Positions 34,986 through 44,613 of a stretch of DNA of 64,000 nucleotides are shown here, in pieces. The notes beneath the pieces are model-generated. The model saw only the letters and a list, made by a program, of their open reading frames with translations. It had not been told where the DNA came from and made no database searches. The stretch is taken from the NCBI GenBank assembly GCA_021014325.1, contig CM037463.1, forward strand, positions 10,671,001-10,735,000, in the 5' to 3' direction. Positions within the stretch are counted from its first letter, which is position 1. Every line of letters starts with the position of its first letter. The position numbers and the translations under genes are program-made. Source of the DNA: Plazaster borealis. Lineage: Eukaryota > Echinodermata > Asteroidea > Forcipulatida > Labidiasteridae.

Positions 34986-35789
34986 CTTTGAAAGCTCTGA
35001 TGACCACTCAATGCTACATCCTTTTTCTTCTTCTCTCACTTCAACAATACGTTTGATCAACTTTAAGTTCAATGCGAGTGTCGTTCGAGACGAATTGACA
35101 TTCTAGGGAGCTAGAAACCAATTCTGAAAGACGCTCTGCAGACTGCGGGTTATGCACAATGATAATTCACTGTTGCGTACTAGGCAGACTTCTTCTCCGC
35201 GCTCAAGTAAGAAGATAAGACGGATCTTTGTGTATTTAAGGTCCCGACCGTCATACATGTCAATACAACGGAAAAAACAAGCCCCCCCCCCCCTATATAC
35301 AGCCAATATCAATTAACTAATGGGCCGAACAAAAGAGGCCGGCTGCTAATCCCCAATGGGAAAACGTTTTGGCGCGCAAGGCCAGTTTAAGCTTATAGAG
35401 CTGACCGTGAAAATGAAAGCGGGCGGATTATATATTATGACATCAGTTGTTCATAGCGAACGTCGAAGTCGAAAAAAAGGTCAAATTATTTTCTCTGAAA
35501 GATTATTTTTATTTCACCAGTCACTCAAAATAAATTGATACATTATTAGCAAACTCGAACGAAAAGACTGCAGTGATTTTAGCATGCGTGCTTTTTAAAA
35601 TCACCGACTTGGCCTGATTTCAATTCAGGAACAAAGAGGAAACGTACGGTAGGTATAATAGGCCCATCACCGATGGTTTTTGTAATTTTTATTCCCGAAT
35701 TCCAATCATTAAAAAAAAAAATGATCACGTAAATTTAAAATGGATTATAAACGACTTGATTTGTGTTCATGTTGCAAATGACCAATCTA
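34986..35789. other. No gene recognised
   Basis: Unique-looking AT-rich sequence. A run of C at 35282-35292 is the only marked low-complexity feature. Short open frames have no family features. Confidence 0.5.
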
Positions 35790-36020
35790 TAGAGGATGTG
35801 ACCTCTGACGTCACTCGAAAACCATAACATTATGCGCGCGCATGTCGCCGAGCAAAACGTCTGTGTACTTGACAGCCAGCTAGCTAGCTAGTCGTTAACT
35901 TCCTGTCAATCTTACCATGAGTACGCGTCTTCTGGCCCGGCGAAAGTTCGAGTCACATGACTTGGACAGTGTTTTGTCAACAGAGGGCGGTTTGAATGTA
36001 AACGGAGGTCACATCGTCTA
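35790..36020. mobile_element. TA-flanked MITE, second copy (inverted)
   Basis: The same family as 9095-9336, in the opposite orientation: ends TAGAGGATGTGACCTC / GAGGTCACATCGTCTA, TA flanks, and the internal AGCTAGCTAGCTAG tract shared with the first copy. Confidence 0.82.
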
Positions 36021-36139
36021 TAGGAAATGCCCGAGTGCTTGGAGTTTTGCGAGTTAGCCACATTAGTTTAAGGTCTAGACAGGTCGCAGTTCTGAGCACC
36101 GATCCACTGCCCACTCATCCCACACGGGTAGTGTCTTCA

Positions 36140-36505
36140 TAGCAGGGGTCGCAACGTGTGCATCGGAGTCCAACAAATGAAAAACATGCAACCAGCGATC
36201 AGTACCGTCATTATAGTGTCTCTCTTACCCTTACTCAAAACACCATCTTGCTGATTAGTGTTAACATTGTCAAGTTTGTGTCGAAAATGACAAGGAGCAT
36301 TCTGAAATTGGAAAGAAATCTACGAGCAACACACCAAGAATACTATTTTAATCAGTGAAAATAATTACACAAAATACAATAATCTTTACAGCATGAGTAA
36401 TGGTATGATTAAAGCTGCATTGATTCCCATTGACTTTGTACAGACTACATCAGCGAAAATACAAAGCAGCACACATTGAAACTTTGATCTTGAAGACGGA
36501 GCAGC
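36140..36505 (-). pseudogene. GPCR central fragment (TM4-TM6)
   Basis: Minus-strand similarity runs from the AAAGTTTCAATGTGTGCTGC (loop 2/TM4) region through ECL2 and TM5 to CMFFICWTPM-coding sequence of TM6. Loop 3 is recognisable (AACACCATCTTGCTGATTAG). Frameshifts and a stop-rich TM5 make it non-functional. TM1-TM3 and TM7 are absent. Confidence 0.8.
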
Positions 36506-36958
36506 TTAAATTCATTTTTTAATCAGTATACGTAATGTGAATCGGGGGAACTATCGACTAAAGATTAATTGATCAAAATCATTGCCTTTGCTCGTCGAGC
36601 ACAGTGAGTCAGAAATGTACATCTTTACATCAATCAAGCTTTAGGAATCCAAACCACGTGCAAGTACTGAAGCTATACGCAATATTTTAATGCACAATTT
36701 TTTTCAGCAGGAATTGCACAATAAACATCACATTTGATGTGCATTTTGTAAGATTACAAGGTTCCAAGAAGCATTTTGTCAACCTGTAAACAAATCACGC
36801 ACTTGAGGCTTCAAAGAGTTACAAAGCTTAATCCAGTGTATACCCAAATAGTTAAAATTGGTTTCTGAAGGGGTGCCTACTTGATATTCCTTTAATATTC
36901 ACTACGTGCACAATTTAATTTATTACATGGTAAAATATCTTGGAACGACTTAAGCTCT

Positions 36959-38173
36959 AAAGCCCTTTTCACACGATCCCCCAGAAAACCTAGATTCCTT
37001 GCGACGAATTTTACGATCGCGTATTGTTTACTTCTCATCTCACGCTTCGGAGATTTTGCAAGCTTTCACACGACACCTGGTAATGAATTGACCAACATTC
37101 CATGCGACGAGAGAACAAATAACTGGTTACCGCTGAACTATCGAGTTTTCGGTTTTTTTTATTAATCATCACTGGTACCAATAAAATGATTACGTATCGC
37201 GTGTGATCCCTGGCGGGTACGTTCAAATTGTTAGAGTAACGCACTTTTTAAAACCCGATAACGCAAACGTTCGCGCAACCAAAACGCAGTCCACGAGTTG
37301 CATACGTTTTCACTGCGTACGCAACACGAGGACCCATGTATGCAGCCTCGCTACCATGGGCAGCGCGCCGTATTGATACCTCTCGTCACTAACCCTGGTA
37401 GGGATGTGAAGAAAAACAACGCTGATTGGCTATCTAAAGTGAATACTTTGCGTCCACGCGTGTTGAAAACTTTCGAGCGCTTGCATGGCGCTTGAAGAAC
37501 GCTTAGTACGCGATGGTACGCTCGTGTAAAAATGCAAGTATTTTGACGAGATTCGATTTCAAATGAATCTTGTTTTTACACGGTCACCCTAAACTGCATG
37601 CAGTTAGAAATGTCACAAGAACAAACAAGAACGTGAGAGGGTACCAGTTGCTCTTTGACTTGATGCCGTCGGTTTGCGGGCTACCACACTAACGCGCGCG
37701 TAGAATGATTCGACTACAGACCTAATTTAAAATGTGCTAGATTCTAGCACATTTTAATGAACCAATTCCATGAGGGAGCAAGGCATGCTGGGAAAAAATG
37801 GCGCGGCGAGATCAATCCTGCCTGGGAACGAGGTTGCCATGTATGCGCTCAAAGGTTCGCGCCAACAGGTCTTCACGCATGCGTGGTAAGACCGCTTTCG
37901 AAAGGAAACCCCCAACAAGAAACGACGGATCGTTTCACAAGAGGGATTGGAGTGGACAATGTCCTTGCGAAAATTTCCGCCAGCTGAACTTTTTTTCGTA
38001 GGTCGGTATACCTACTACAAAATTTCACATTGTTTGAGAAAATTTCGCAAGGAATGTAGAACATGTAAAAAGTTGCTGCCTTTCACACGAAGCTCATTTT
38101 GCAATATTTTGCAAACATTGAAAACAAATTGCCAGGAATTATTTGGTTTTTTCCGTCGTGTACAAAGGGCTTT
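36959..38173. mobile_element. Non-autonomous DNA-transposon-like element, about 1.2 kb
   Basis: The ends AAAGCCCTTTTCACACGA and TCGTGTACAAAGGGCTTT form an 18-bp inverted repeat with two mismatches. Sub-terminal TTTCACACGA motifs recur in both halves. The interior is CpG-rich (ACGCGCGCGT-type) and lacks a recognisable transposase. A target duplication could not be fixed. Confidence 0.65.
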
Positions 38174-38609
38174 TAACCATGATACTGCGGAGTGCGTCGC
38201 TAAGCAAAAGTGGCGTGTATCCGCCCGACCTTTGTCAGTTTAAAATTATCACAGAGACAAATAATTAATGTTAAGTTTGCATTCATAAATACCCCAGGCA
38301 GTTTCGCTATTCCTATTGGTGGAGAGCACGTCACGTGGGGGTGTTTAAACGGATGATAATGCACGGCCAAAAGTGTTTATAACCGGCTGGGCTTCGCGTG
38401 TTGGACGCGCAAGCTCCGCCAATTTACTTACGCGGAACGCAATACATGCGTAGCCTAATCTTTTTGTACACGCGCGTACACACCACCCAACGCGCACAAA
38501 ACAGAATTTTACAAAAGTTTTTGAAAAATGTACAAACTTCGATGTCAGAGATTGTCTTTTTACCACCGATTTTCCTTATTCTTTCACTTTTTAACAAAAA
38601 GGCATTTAT

Positions 38610-38795
38610 GAATGGGAATAAATGAGTTGTGACTGGTTCTTAAACGGCCGTTTAAAACCTTGCAGGGTCGTGGCCGTGCGATAAAGGCCCTCGCCTTCGG
38701 CTCGGGCCTTTATCGCACGGCCACAACCCTGCCGGTTTTAAACGGCCGTTTAAGAACTCGTCGCCACTCTTTTATTCCCTCAATCATAGGCCCCG
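38610..38795. repeat. Near-perfect inverted repeat, about 185 bp
   Basis: The inner arms, about 55 bp each, are nearly identical reverse complements around a short loop (CGCCTTCGGCTCG). Each arm contains the palindrome AAACGGCCGTTT and TGCGATAAAGGCC. Weaker pairing extends outward through GAGTTGTGAC / GTCGCCACTC to GAATAAA. It would extrude as a very stable hairpin. Confidence 0.85.
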
Positions 38796-39380
38796 GCCCT
38801 AAACAAAAAGCAGTTCATGTTCTGACTGCATGGGGAAATATTATGGGCATTTTGTGCCTTTGATGGTACAACAATACGACGTTTGGCTATAGTGTCGTCG
38901 CAGATTTGTCCTTTGAAAAAAATAGGTAGAATAACAAGAAATAGCAGCCATTTTGAATTGTTTTTTTGTTTTTGTTTTTTCACATATTCAAAATGTCTTT
39001 CTCATGACATACTCTGCATGCACCAAATTTCAAATCACCAAAGGCACAATCCCATTACCTATCTTCCGTACTATACTAAGTACGGGTGGGCGCCGAGACC
39101 CGGCAAAAACCTTCAGCGGGATCATTGGAAATTGTCCATCCGGTTCAAATGTCTGGGGCAACCAAGTAAGTTTTCTCAGAATATCAGTTTAGATTAATAA
39201 ATAAAACGCTTTAGAGATAATGACGGAAACCTTACTGACCAAGCGTTTGACGAATTCATGATTTCAGTTTAATTCAGAAATTTTCGGTTCTCAAATTGTA
39301 CAGGCAAATTTGTCCATTATATTTTAACCAAGTGCATCATCAAACAAATTCATCAAGTAGGAATCCACACTCAAATTTCG
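38796..39380. other. No gene recognised
   Basis: AT-rich sequence without supported coding. From about 39380 it becomes the 3' flank shared with the receptor at 33161. Confidence 0.5.
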
Positions 39381-39454
39381 TAAAATCCACCGTAAAATAT
39401 CAGTTTGTGTTTTGTCGTAGCACTTTTGAAAAGTGCCGCATTGATTCCGATATC

Positions 39455-40447
39455 TTACAGCGCTTGCGTTGTTGCAGTTTGCTGCATCGGGTCTATGTCC
39501 ACAGAGGGCGCATCACTAGACTCCTCTCCAGGATGCACTCGGTTTCGACCAAATCGGCTCCGTACAAGTTGCTTGAGCTGTACGCGGAAATGCTCATACT
39601 TGAAGCAATAAACGACTGGATTCACGCTCATGTTGCACATGACCAACCCCGTGAAAGCATCAGAAATGCGACCTACGGAAAACACATCGACGATATCAGT
39701 ACTTAAGATCAATCGTAACATCTGAATCGGAGACCAGCAAATGAAAAACATGCAACCAGCGATCAGCATCGTAAGGATGACGTTTCTCTTAGCCTTACTG
39801 AAGACACCATCTTGCTGATTTGCGTTAGCATTGTTAAGTTTGTACCGAAGAACGAGGAGTATTCTAACGTACGAAAATGACATCAGGATCACTGGAACGA
39901 TATACTCGACGAGAAAACTCCAACAAAACACAAAAACCTCGAAGATCCTTCCGTTATTACGATTGAAGCGACACTCCCCCTTCCTCACATGGTGTAAGAA
40001 AAGAAATATCAGTGCATATGCGAAACCAATGATCCAAGCAGCACACATTGAAACTTTGATCTTGAAGAGTGAGCAGTAGTTGCGGTGTTTGACCGGATAG
40101 CACGTGGCAAGAAAACGCTCCAGCGATATCACCACCAGATTGTAAGTGGATGTAACATTGACCGCCCAGACAAAGTATTCAGAGTCAAGAAATCGACAAA
40201 GAATTTCGCTGAAGATGTTCGCTTCCAACATTGTCAGTAGCGAGCTTTGTTTGATCCCAGTCATGAGGAGAAACACCAAACCAGAGACGAAGTCAATGAT
40301 GGATTGGTGACGGATAAGTCGGTTGGTAAAGGAGTTGAACTGTTTACGTCTGACCGTCATGACGAAAATCACCAAACCGTTTCCGAGGATGGCCGAGCAT
40401 CCGATAGCGACATTGAACGTTGTAATAAGAGGACTGGTGGGTTCCAT
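39455..40447 (-). CDS. Rhodopsin-class GPCR (cluster copy 6, intact)
   Basis: An intronless seven-transmembrane receptor of 330 residues starting MEPTSPLITTF. Motifs are G22-N23, Asp52, Cys84, E110-R111-F112, CWSP in TM6 and NPVVY (276-280) in TM7. It is the closest paralogue of 33161-34150: ECL2 (HHVRKGECRFNRNNGR) and TM6-ECL3 are almost the same, and most differences lie in the first 12 residues. It is the last receptor of the array; no related sequence is seen between its start and the EGF receptor gene. The cytoplasmic tail carries the basic patch RSRFGRNRVHPGEE then Ser/Thr residues, possible kinase and arrestin sites. Ligand unknown. Confidence 0.94.
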   Translation of the reverse strand: MEPTSPLITTFNVAIGCSAILGNGLVIFVMTVRRKQFNSFTNRLIRHQSIIDFVSGLVFLLMTGIKQSSLLTMLEANIFSEILCRFLDSEYFVWAVNVTSTYNLVVISLERFLATCYPVKHRNYCSLFKIKVSMCAAWIIGFAYALIFLFLHHVRKGECRFNRNNGRIFEVFVFCWSFLVEYIVPVILMSFSYVRILLVLRYKLNNANANQQDGVFSKAKRNVILTMLIAGCMFFICWSPIQMLRLILSTDIVDVFSVGRISDAFTGLVMCNMSVNPVVYCFKYEHFRVQLKQLVRSRFGRNRVHPGEESSDAPSVDIDPMQQTATTQAL

Positions 40448-41696
40448 TTTCCTTTAATGGTCAGTTATTACTGGAATTCAAAAAGTATCTGATGGAAAAG
40501 TTTTATACGAATGATGGTCTGGTTTTGTATAGTGTCAGAATCAACTCAAGTTTCGATCGAGCATAGAAGAATTACAGGCCAACTGGTAGACGACAATCCT
40601 CTTCGGAGAGCTCGGACCTTATCGTATTAAATAAAACAAAACAAGGAAGAGGTTAGGAATCTTTAAACATGACTGTTTGACTTAGCTCACGTCGGTTCCT
40701 CTCAAGATAAATGCGGAAAATGCTGACTTTATATCCGAAACGTAGCAATATATACGACCACTGGGAAACACATGGGGCGTCAATTCGTGTTCAGCACTAA
40801 TTGCTTCAATTCATCAAGTTTGATAAATTCTGCTCGAATATCCCGTTGCTTAGTTTTGTATTTGCAAGGACGCCTTAATAGTTGTTCTCGAGAGTTTGAT
40901 ATTTTCCCATTAATGTGTGACCTTTACATCGTGCTACTGCAATAAGACAAGGTAATAGACATCGTCCTGTGGTCAAAATGTCTTGCAGTTTAAATCTCCT
41001 GTTTGAAAAGAAATCCCGACGGGTTATTCAGTCTATAAGACCTACTGCCAAATCGACGTCTATTCACTGCATGCTTTTTAGACATTTTGCGTTGAAGAAT
41101 TTAGAAAGGAATCAGCAGGGAAACTAATGTAATTTGAAAAGGGAAGGGTCTGTGTTTGTTTGTGTTTGTGTTTTTTTTTTTTCCTTTTTTTTTTGCAAAG
41201 GTGAAATAGGAATTACAGCGTGCGTCAGTCAAAACGAGTTCATTATTTTATCGAGTTCAAAACCGACCTTCTGCATGTGTAGCAGGTAATGCAATCATTT
41301 GCACGGGAGTATTGTATCTGAAAGACACTGTCACAGTGTAACTGTATGGTAGGCCCTCTATCCAATAAGTAGTCCGAAACGGTGTAATTCAATATTGGTA
41401 AAAGCAATTTGCAGCAGTTCGCTGTTCATTGAAGGTCTGTTGATTAAAATGCAACTTGACTTGATTTGAAGTAAAACAGTGTTCTGGAACAAAACAGGTG
41501 ACCAGCAAATGGGTATATTTCTCAGGTTAATGGAAGTATGGGGCCCCGCACTGACCCACGTCACCCGACGTCATCATCACAATAATCTTTGTTTGCGCCA
41601 CTTTGGGCGTAAACGTCCCCATGTGATACAGTGTATAGTAGCTGTGTGTGTGGTGTTTCAAGTCCCTACACTGTGCGGACCTCTTTTGTTCTAAGG
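40448..41696. other. No gene recognised
   Basis: The 5' flank of the last receptor followed by AT-rich sequence with a T-rich tract at 41168-41195. It is the boundary between the receptor array and the EGF receptor locus. Confidence 0.5.
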
Positions 41697-41939
41697 TCCA
41701 CACTACTGCACAAACTGGGTTGTTCAAATTGACACCATAGGTGTTGTCACATACAGACACCGATAAAAGGGAATCAAAATTTACACCATAAGGTGTTAAA
41801 ATAACACTTATTTCTGCCAACATAATTACATTGGTGTTATTTTAACACCATGATGTTAATTTTGATTCTCTCTTGGGTATTTATAATGTGACAAAACCCA
41901 TGGTGTCAATTTTAACACCCTTGTTTTTGCAGTGTACAT
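41697..41939. repeat. MITE with AACACC/GGTGTT arms
   Basis: The right end, CTTGTTTTTGCAGTGTACA, pairs imperfectly with the left end TCCACACTACTGCACAAAC. Inside, ATTGACACCATAGGTGTT and TTTTAACACCATG repeats alternate in both orientations. Confidence 0.75.
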
Positions 41940-41948
41940 ATGTAACGC

Positions 41949-42352
41949 TTAAAGGGACACGTTGCCTTGGATTGGGCGCTTTGGGCTATAAAAAGCTTTG
42001 TTATGAAATGAACATGGTTGGAATGACTCAAAACAAATATTAGCATAAAAACTTATTCGGTAACAAGCAACGGAGAGCTTTTGAAATAAAACATTGTGAG
42101 AAACGACTCCCTCTGAAATAACGTAGTTTTTGAGAAAGAGGTAATTTCTCACTAAAATAATAAAAACTTCTTGCAAGAAGTTTTTACTCCTATCTGAAAG
42201 CACACAGGGTGTTTTTCTTTCATCATTTTCTTGCAACTTCGATGGCCAATTGAGCCCAAATTTTTCCAGGCTTGTTATTTTATGCATATGTTGGGATACA
42301 CCAAGTGAGAACACTGGTCGTTGACAATTTCCAAAACTGTTCAGTGCCTTTA
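41949..42352. repeat. TTAA-flanked MITE (family A)
   Basis: TTAAAGGGACACGTTGCC at the left and GTTCAGTGCCTTTAA at the right, with the central hairpin AACTTCTTGCAAGAAGTT. Confidence 0.75.
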
Positions 42353-42661
42353 AAAGTAGAAATTATTTCGGTTTGGTTTGTTGGTTATAAGTCAATAACA
42401 GTATGTCAGAGATGCGGTTGGTACCCGTATCTCGCTAAACGTGGATGGTTTCGACGTTCTCGGATGGTGACCGTGACAGTTTTTGCTGTTTTCTAAACAA
42501 GGGCCTATATAGACACTGTATTTAGCTGAAACTTTCACAGGTTACTTTTATTGTATCTTTAATGATATTTTGCCGAAAAGAATCAGCATTGTATAATACG
42601 TTGACAAAATCTATGGTGACCTTTAAATCACGTCTTTGGAACGCCTGTGTTATTCTGAGCA

Positions 42662-43009
42662 TTAAAGGTATTGTTATACACTTTTGGTAACAGCTCAAAA
42701 TCAGTGTCCACATTTTGTGTGATTCAACAAATTGCATGAACAAACAAACCTGTGAAAGTTTGAGCTTAATTGGTCATCGAGATCACGAGAAAATAGTGAA
42801 AAGAGACCTTAGGCCTATGTGTTTTCTGTTTTTTCAAATTATCGCGCGTGATAAAAACTATTGTTTTACTCATTTCTCAGGAACGATAGCATTTTAGGCA
42901 GAAATATTTTAAGGAACCCTTTCTACCGTTACTTACTTTAAATCATGTAAGTTATGTGCTGTGAACATTTGTGTTTTTCGGTCTTACCAATAGTGTACAG
43001 GGCCTTTAA
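42662..43009. repeat. TTAA-flanked MITE (family A, short variant)
   Basis: Runs from TTAAAGGTATTGTTATACAC to GTGTACAGGGCCTTTAA. An inverted copy of the variant at 4710-5010. It shares its right TTAA with the next element. Confidence 0.8.
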
Positions 43010-43390
43010 AGGCAGGGTATATTTTTGGTAATTATCAAAGACCAGTATCCTCACTACATGTATTCCAACATTATGCATAAAATAACAAACCTGTGAAAAT
43101 TTGGGCTCAATTGGTCATCAAAGTTGCAAGAAGAAAAGAACAAAGAAAAAAACTTGTTGCATAGTGCTTTCAGATACCTGAGAAAGGCTTCGTGCCTGAA
43201 GCCTTTCTCAGATTCAAATTTGGGGGTGACAAATTACCTTCTTCTCTAAAACTACATTACTTCAAAGGGGGTCGTTTCTAACAATGTTTTACAATACCAA
43301 CATTCAACAGCTCTTCAGTTCTCATTACCAATTAAGTTTATATGGTAATTAACTTGTGGAGTAATAACCAAAAGTACACCCTGCCTTTAA
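43006..43390. repeat. TTAA-flanked MITE (family A), abutting
   Basis: Runs from TTAAAGGCAGGGTATATTTT to AGTACACCCTGCCTTTAA, with a central AAGGCTTCGTGCCTGAAGCC hairpin. Joined to the previous element through a single TTAA. Confidence 0.8.
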
Positions 43391-43569
43391 AATAGTTATT
43401 TCCTGAGGATTAATAGTATACATAATTATAATAATTATATCTAATTAAACAGGCTAGCATAAGAGTCATAAATCAGCATGTCTATCTTATACTTATAGCT
43501 AAGACCTTGCATAATTCATCAACATTCGTTGTGGTTTCGGGTGTTTTTTTTAACCTTCTTTTTGCTTTC

Positions 43570-43603
<34 letters not shown>
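43570..43603 (+). repeat. (CAA)n microsatellite
   Basis: Eleven uninterrupted AAC/CAA units. Confidence 0.95.
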
Positions 43604-43608
<5 letters not shown>

Positions 43609-44533
43609 AGAGCGTTTTCTCATAAATTATTTTCCCCTTGTGGCATGCGTTTTGATTTTTATTTGAATTTCCCCGCCGGTGGTATAATAAGCCAGCCAAT
43701 GACGTCAATGCAACGACATGTGTGTGATGATAGGGCGATGGAGGTGGGTGGGGCTAGTATGGGGAAGTGAATCTTTTAAGGTTTTGAATAATTATAATTT
43801 TATATATATATTGTTTTAATTTAAACAAGAAAAAAGGTTCATTATGCATGCCAAGTTAGGCAGAGTTATTGACCGCCCCCATCCATCAGGCCGGGTACCC
43901 GGCATCCCAGAGTAATAGACACACACACACACGGGGTGAGTAAAGCGTGCTCTCGCACTGGGGCAAGTCTACAGCACAAACAAACCCCCGTATGCGGAAG
44001 TGGAACTGATCCTAATCGCTAGACGGGCGATCATAATCAGCCTTTCCCACAACCGGAAGATTTCAATCACATACTTATTACTTGTTTTATGGACAGTGGA
44101 CAGTGCGTCCGTGGTAAGTAGGAAATCACCGTTTGGCACCGAAAGTGCAGCTACTCTTCACTATATTATGCGTAAAATAGATTTTCATTGTGATCAGGGA
44201 TCCTGAGGGAGGCCCCCCCCCTGAAGAAAATGGACGTGTGGAGATTCTAAAACGAAACCAAAACCAGACATTATACGCATCAAGTTTCCGTTTGATAGAC
44301 ACAAAGGGGCCAAGCCTATTTCTTTTGTAGTCCCGAAGATGTTGAGCGTCCTGCCCTTGGCTTTACACAACAACAGCTCGATCAGCAAATGACTTTCAAG
44401 AGTCTTGAATAGGGGACGCTAACGATAGCAGTACAGCTGCATTTACTGTTTATGCTGTTCGACATGTTCCAACTTCTTGGATTGCCGGCCTCCTGCACAC
44501 AAGACTGCACGAAGGGTTCGCAGTGATCGAGTC
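43604..44533 (+). promoter_or_regulatory. Upstream region of the EGF-receptor gene
   Basis: 930 bp 5' of the signal-peptide exon with a short (CA)n at 43918-43932. A further non-coding 5' exon is possible but cannot be defined from the sequence. No TATA box is evident close to the start codon. Confidence 0.3.
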
Positions 44534-44613
44534 ATGGCTGGCTTAAACCTGACCTTGCCAGTGATAGTGATATGCATTTGTTTCATCCTTGGAGAGGCAG
44601 GTGAACATTGGAG
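44534..44613 (+). CDS. Exon 1: signal peptide
   Basis: Begins at the ATG at 44534 (MAGLNLTLPVIVICICFILG), a hydrophobic leader with likely cleavage near GEAG. The donor is GAG|GTAAGA, phase 2. Confidence 0.8.

Noticed and set aside
37757..38001. Small genes of 67-76 codons in the CpG-rich element
   Set aside because: Two overlapping frames without domains inside an inverted-repeat element.
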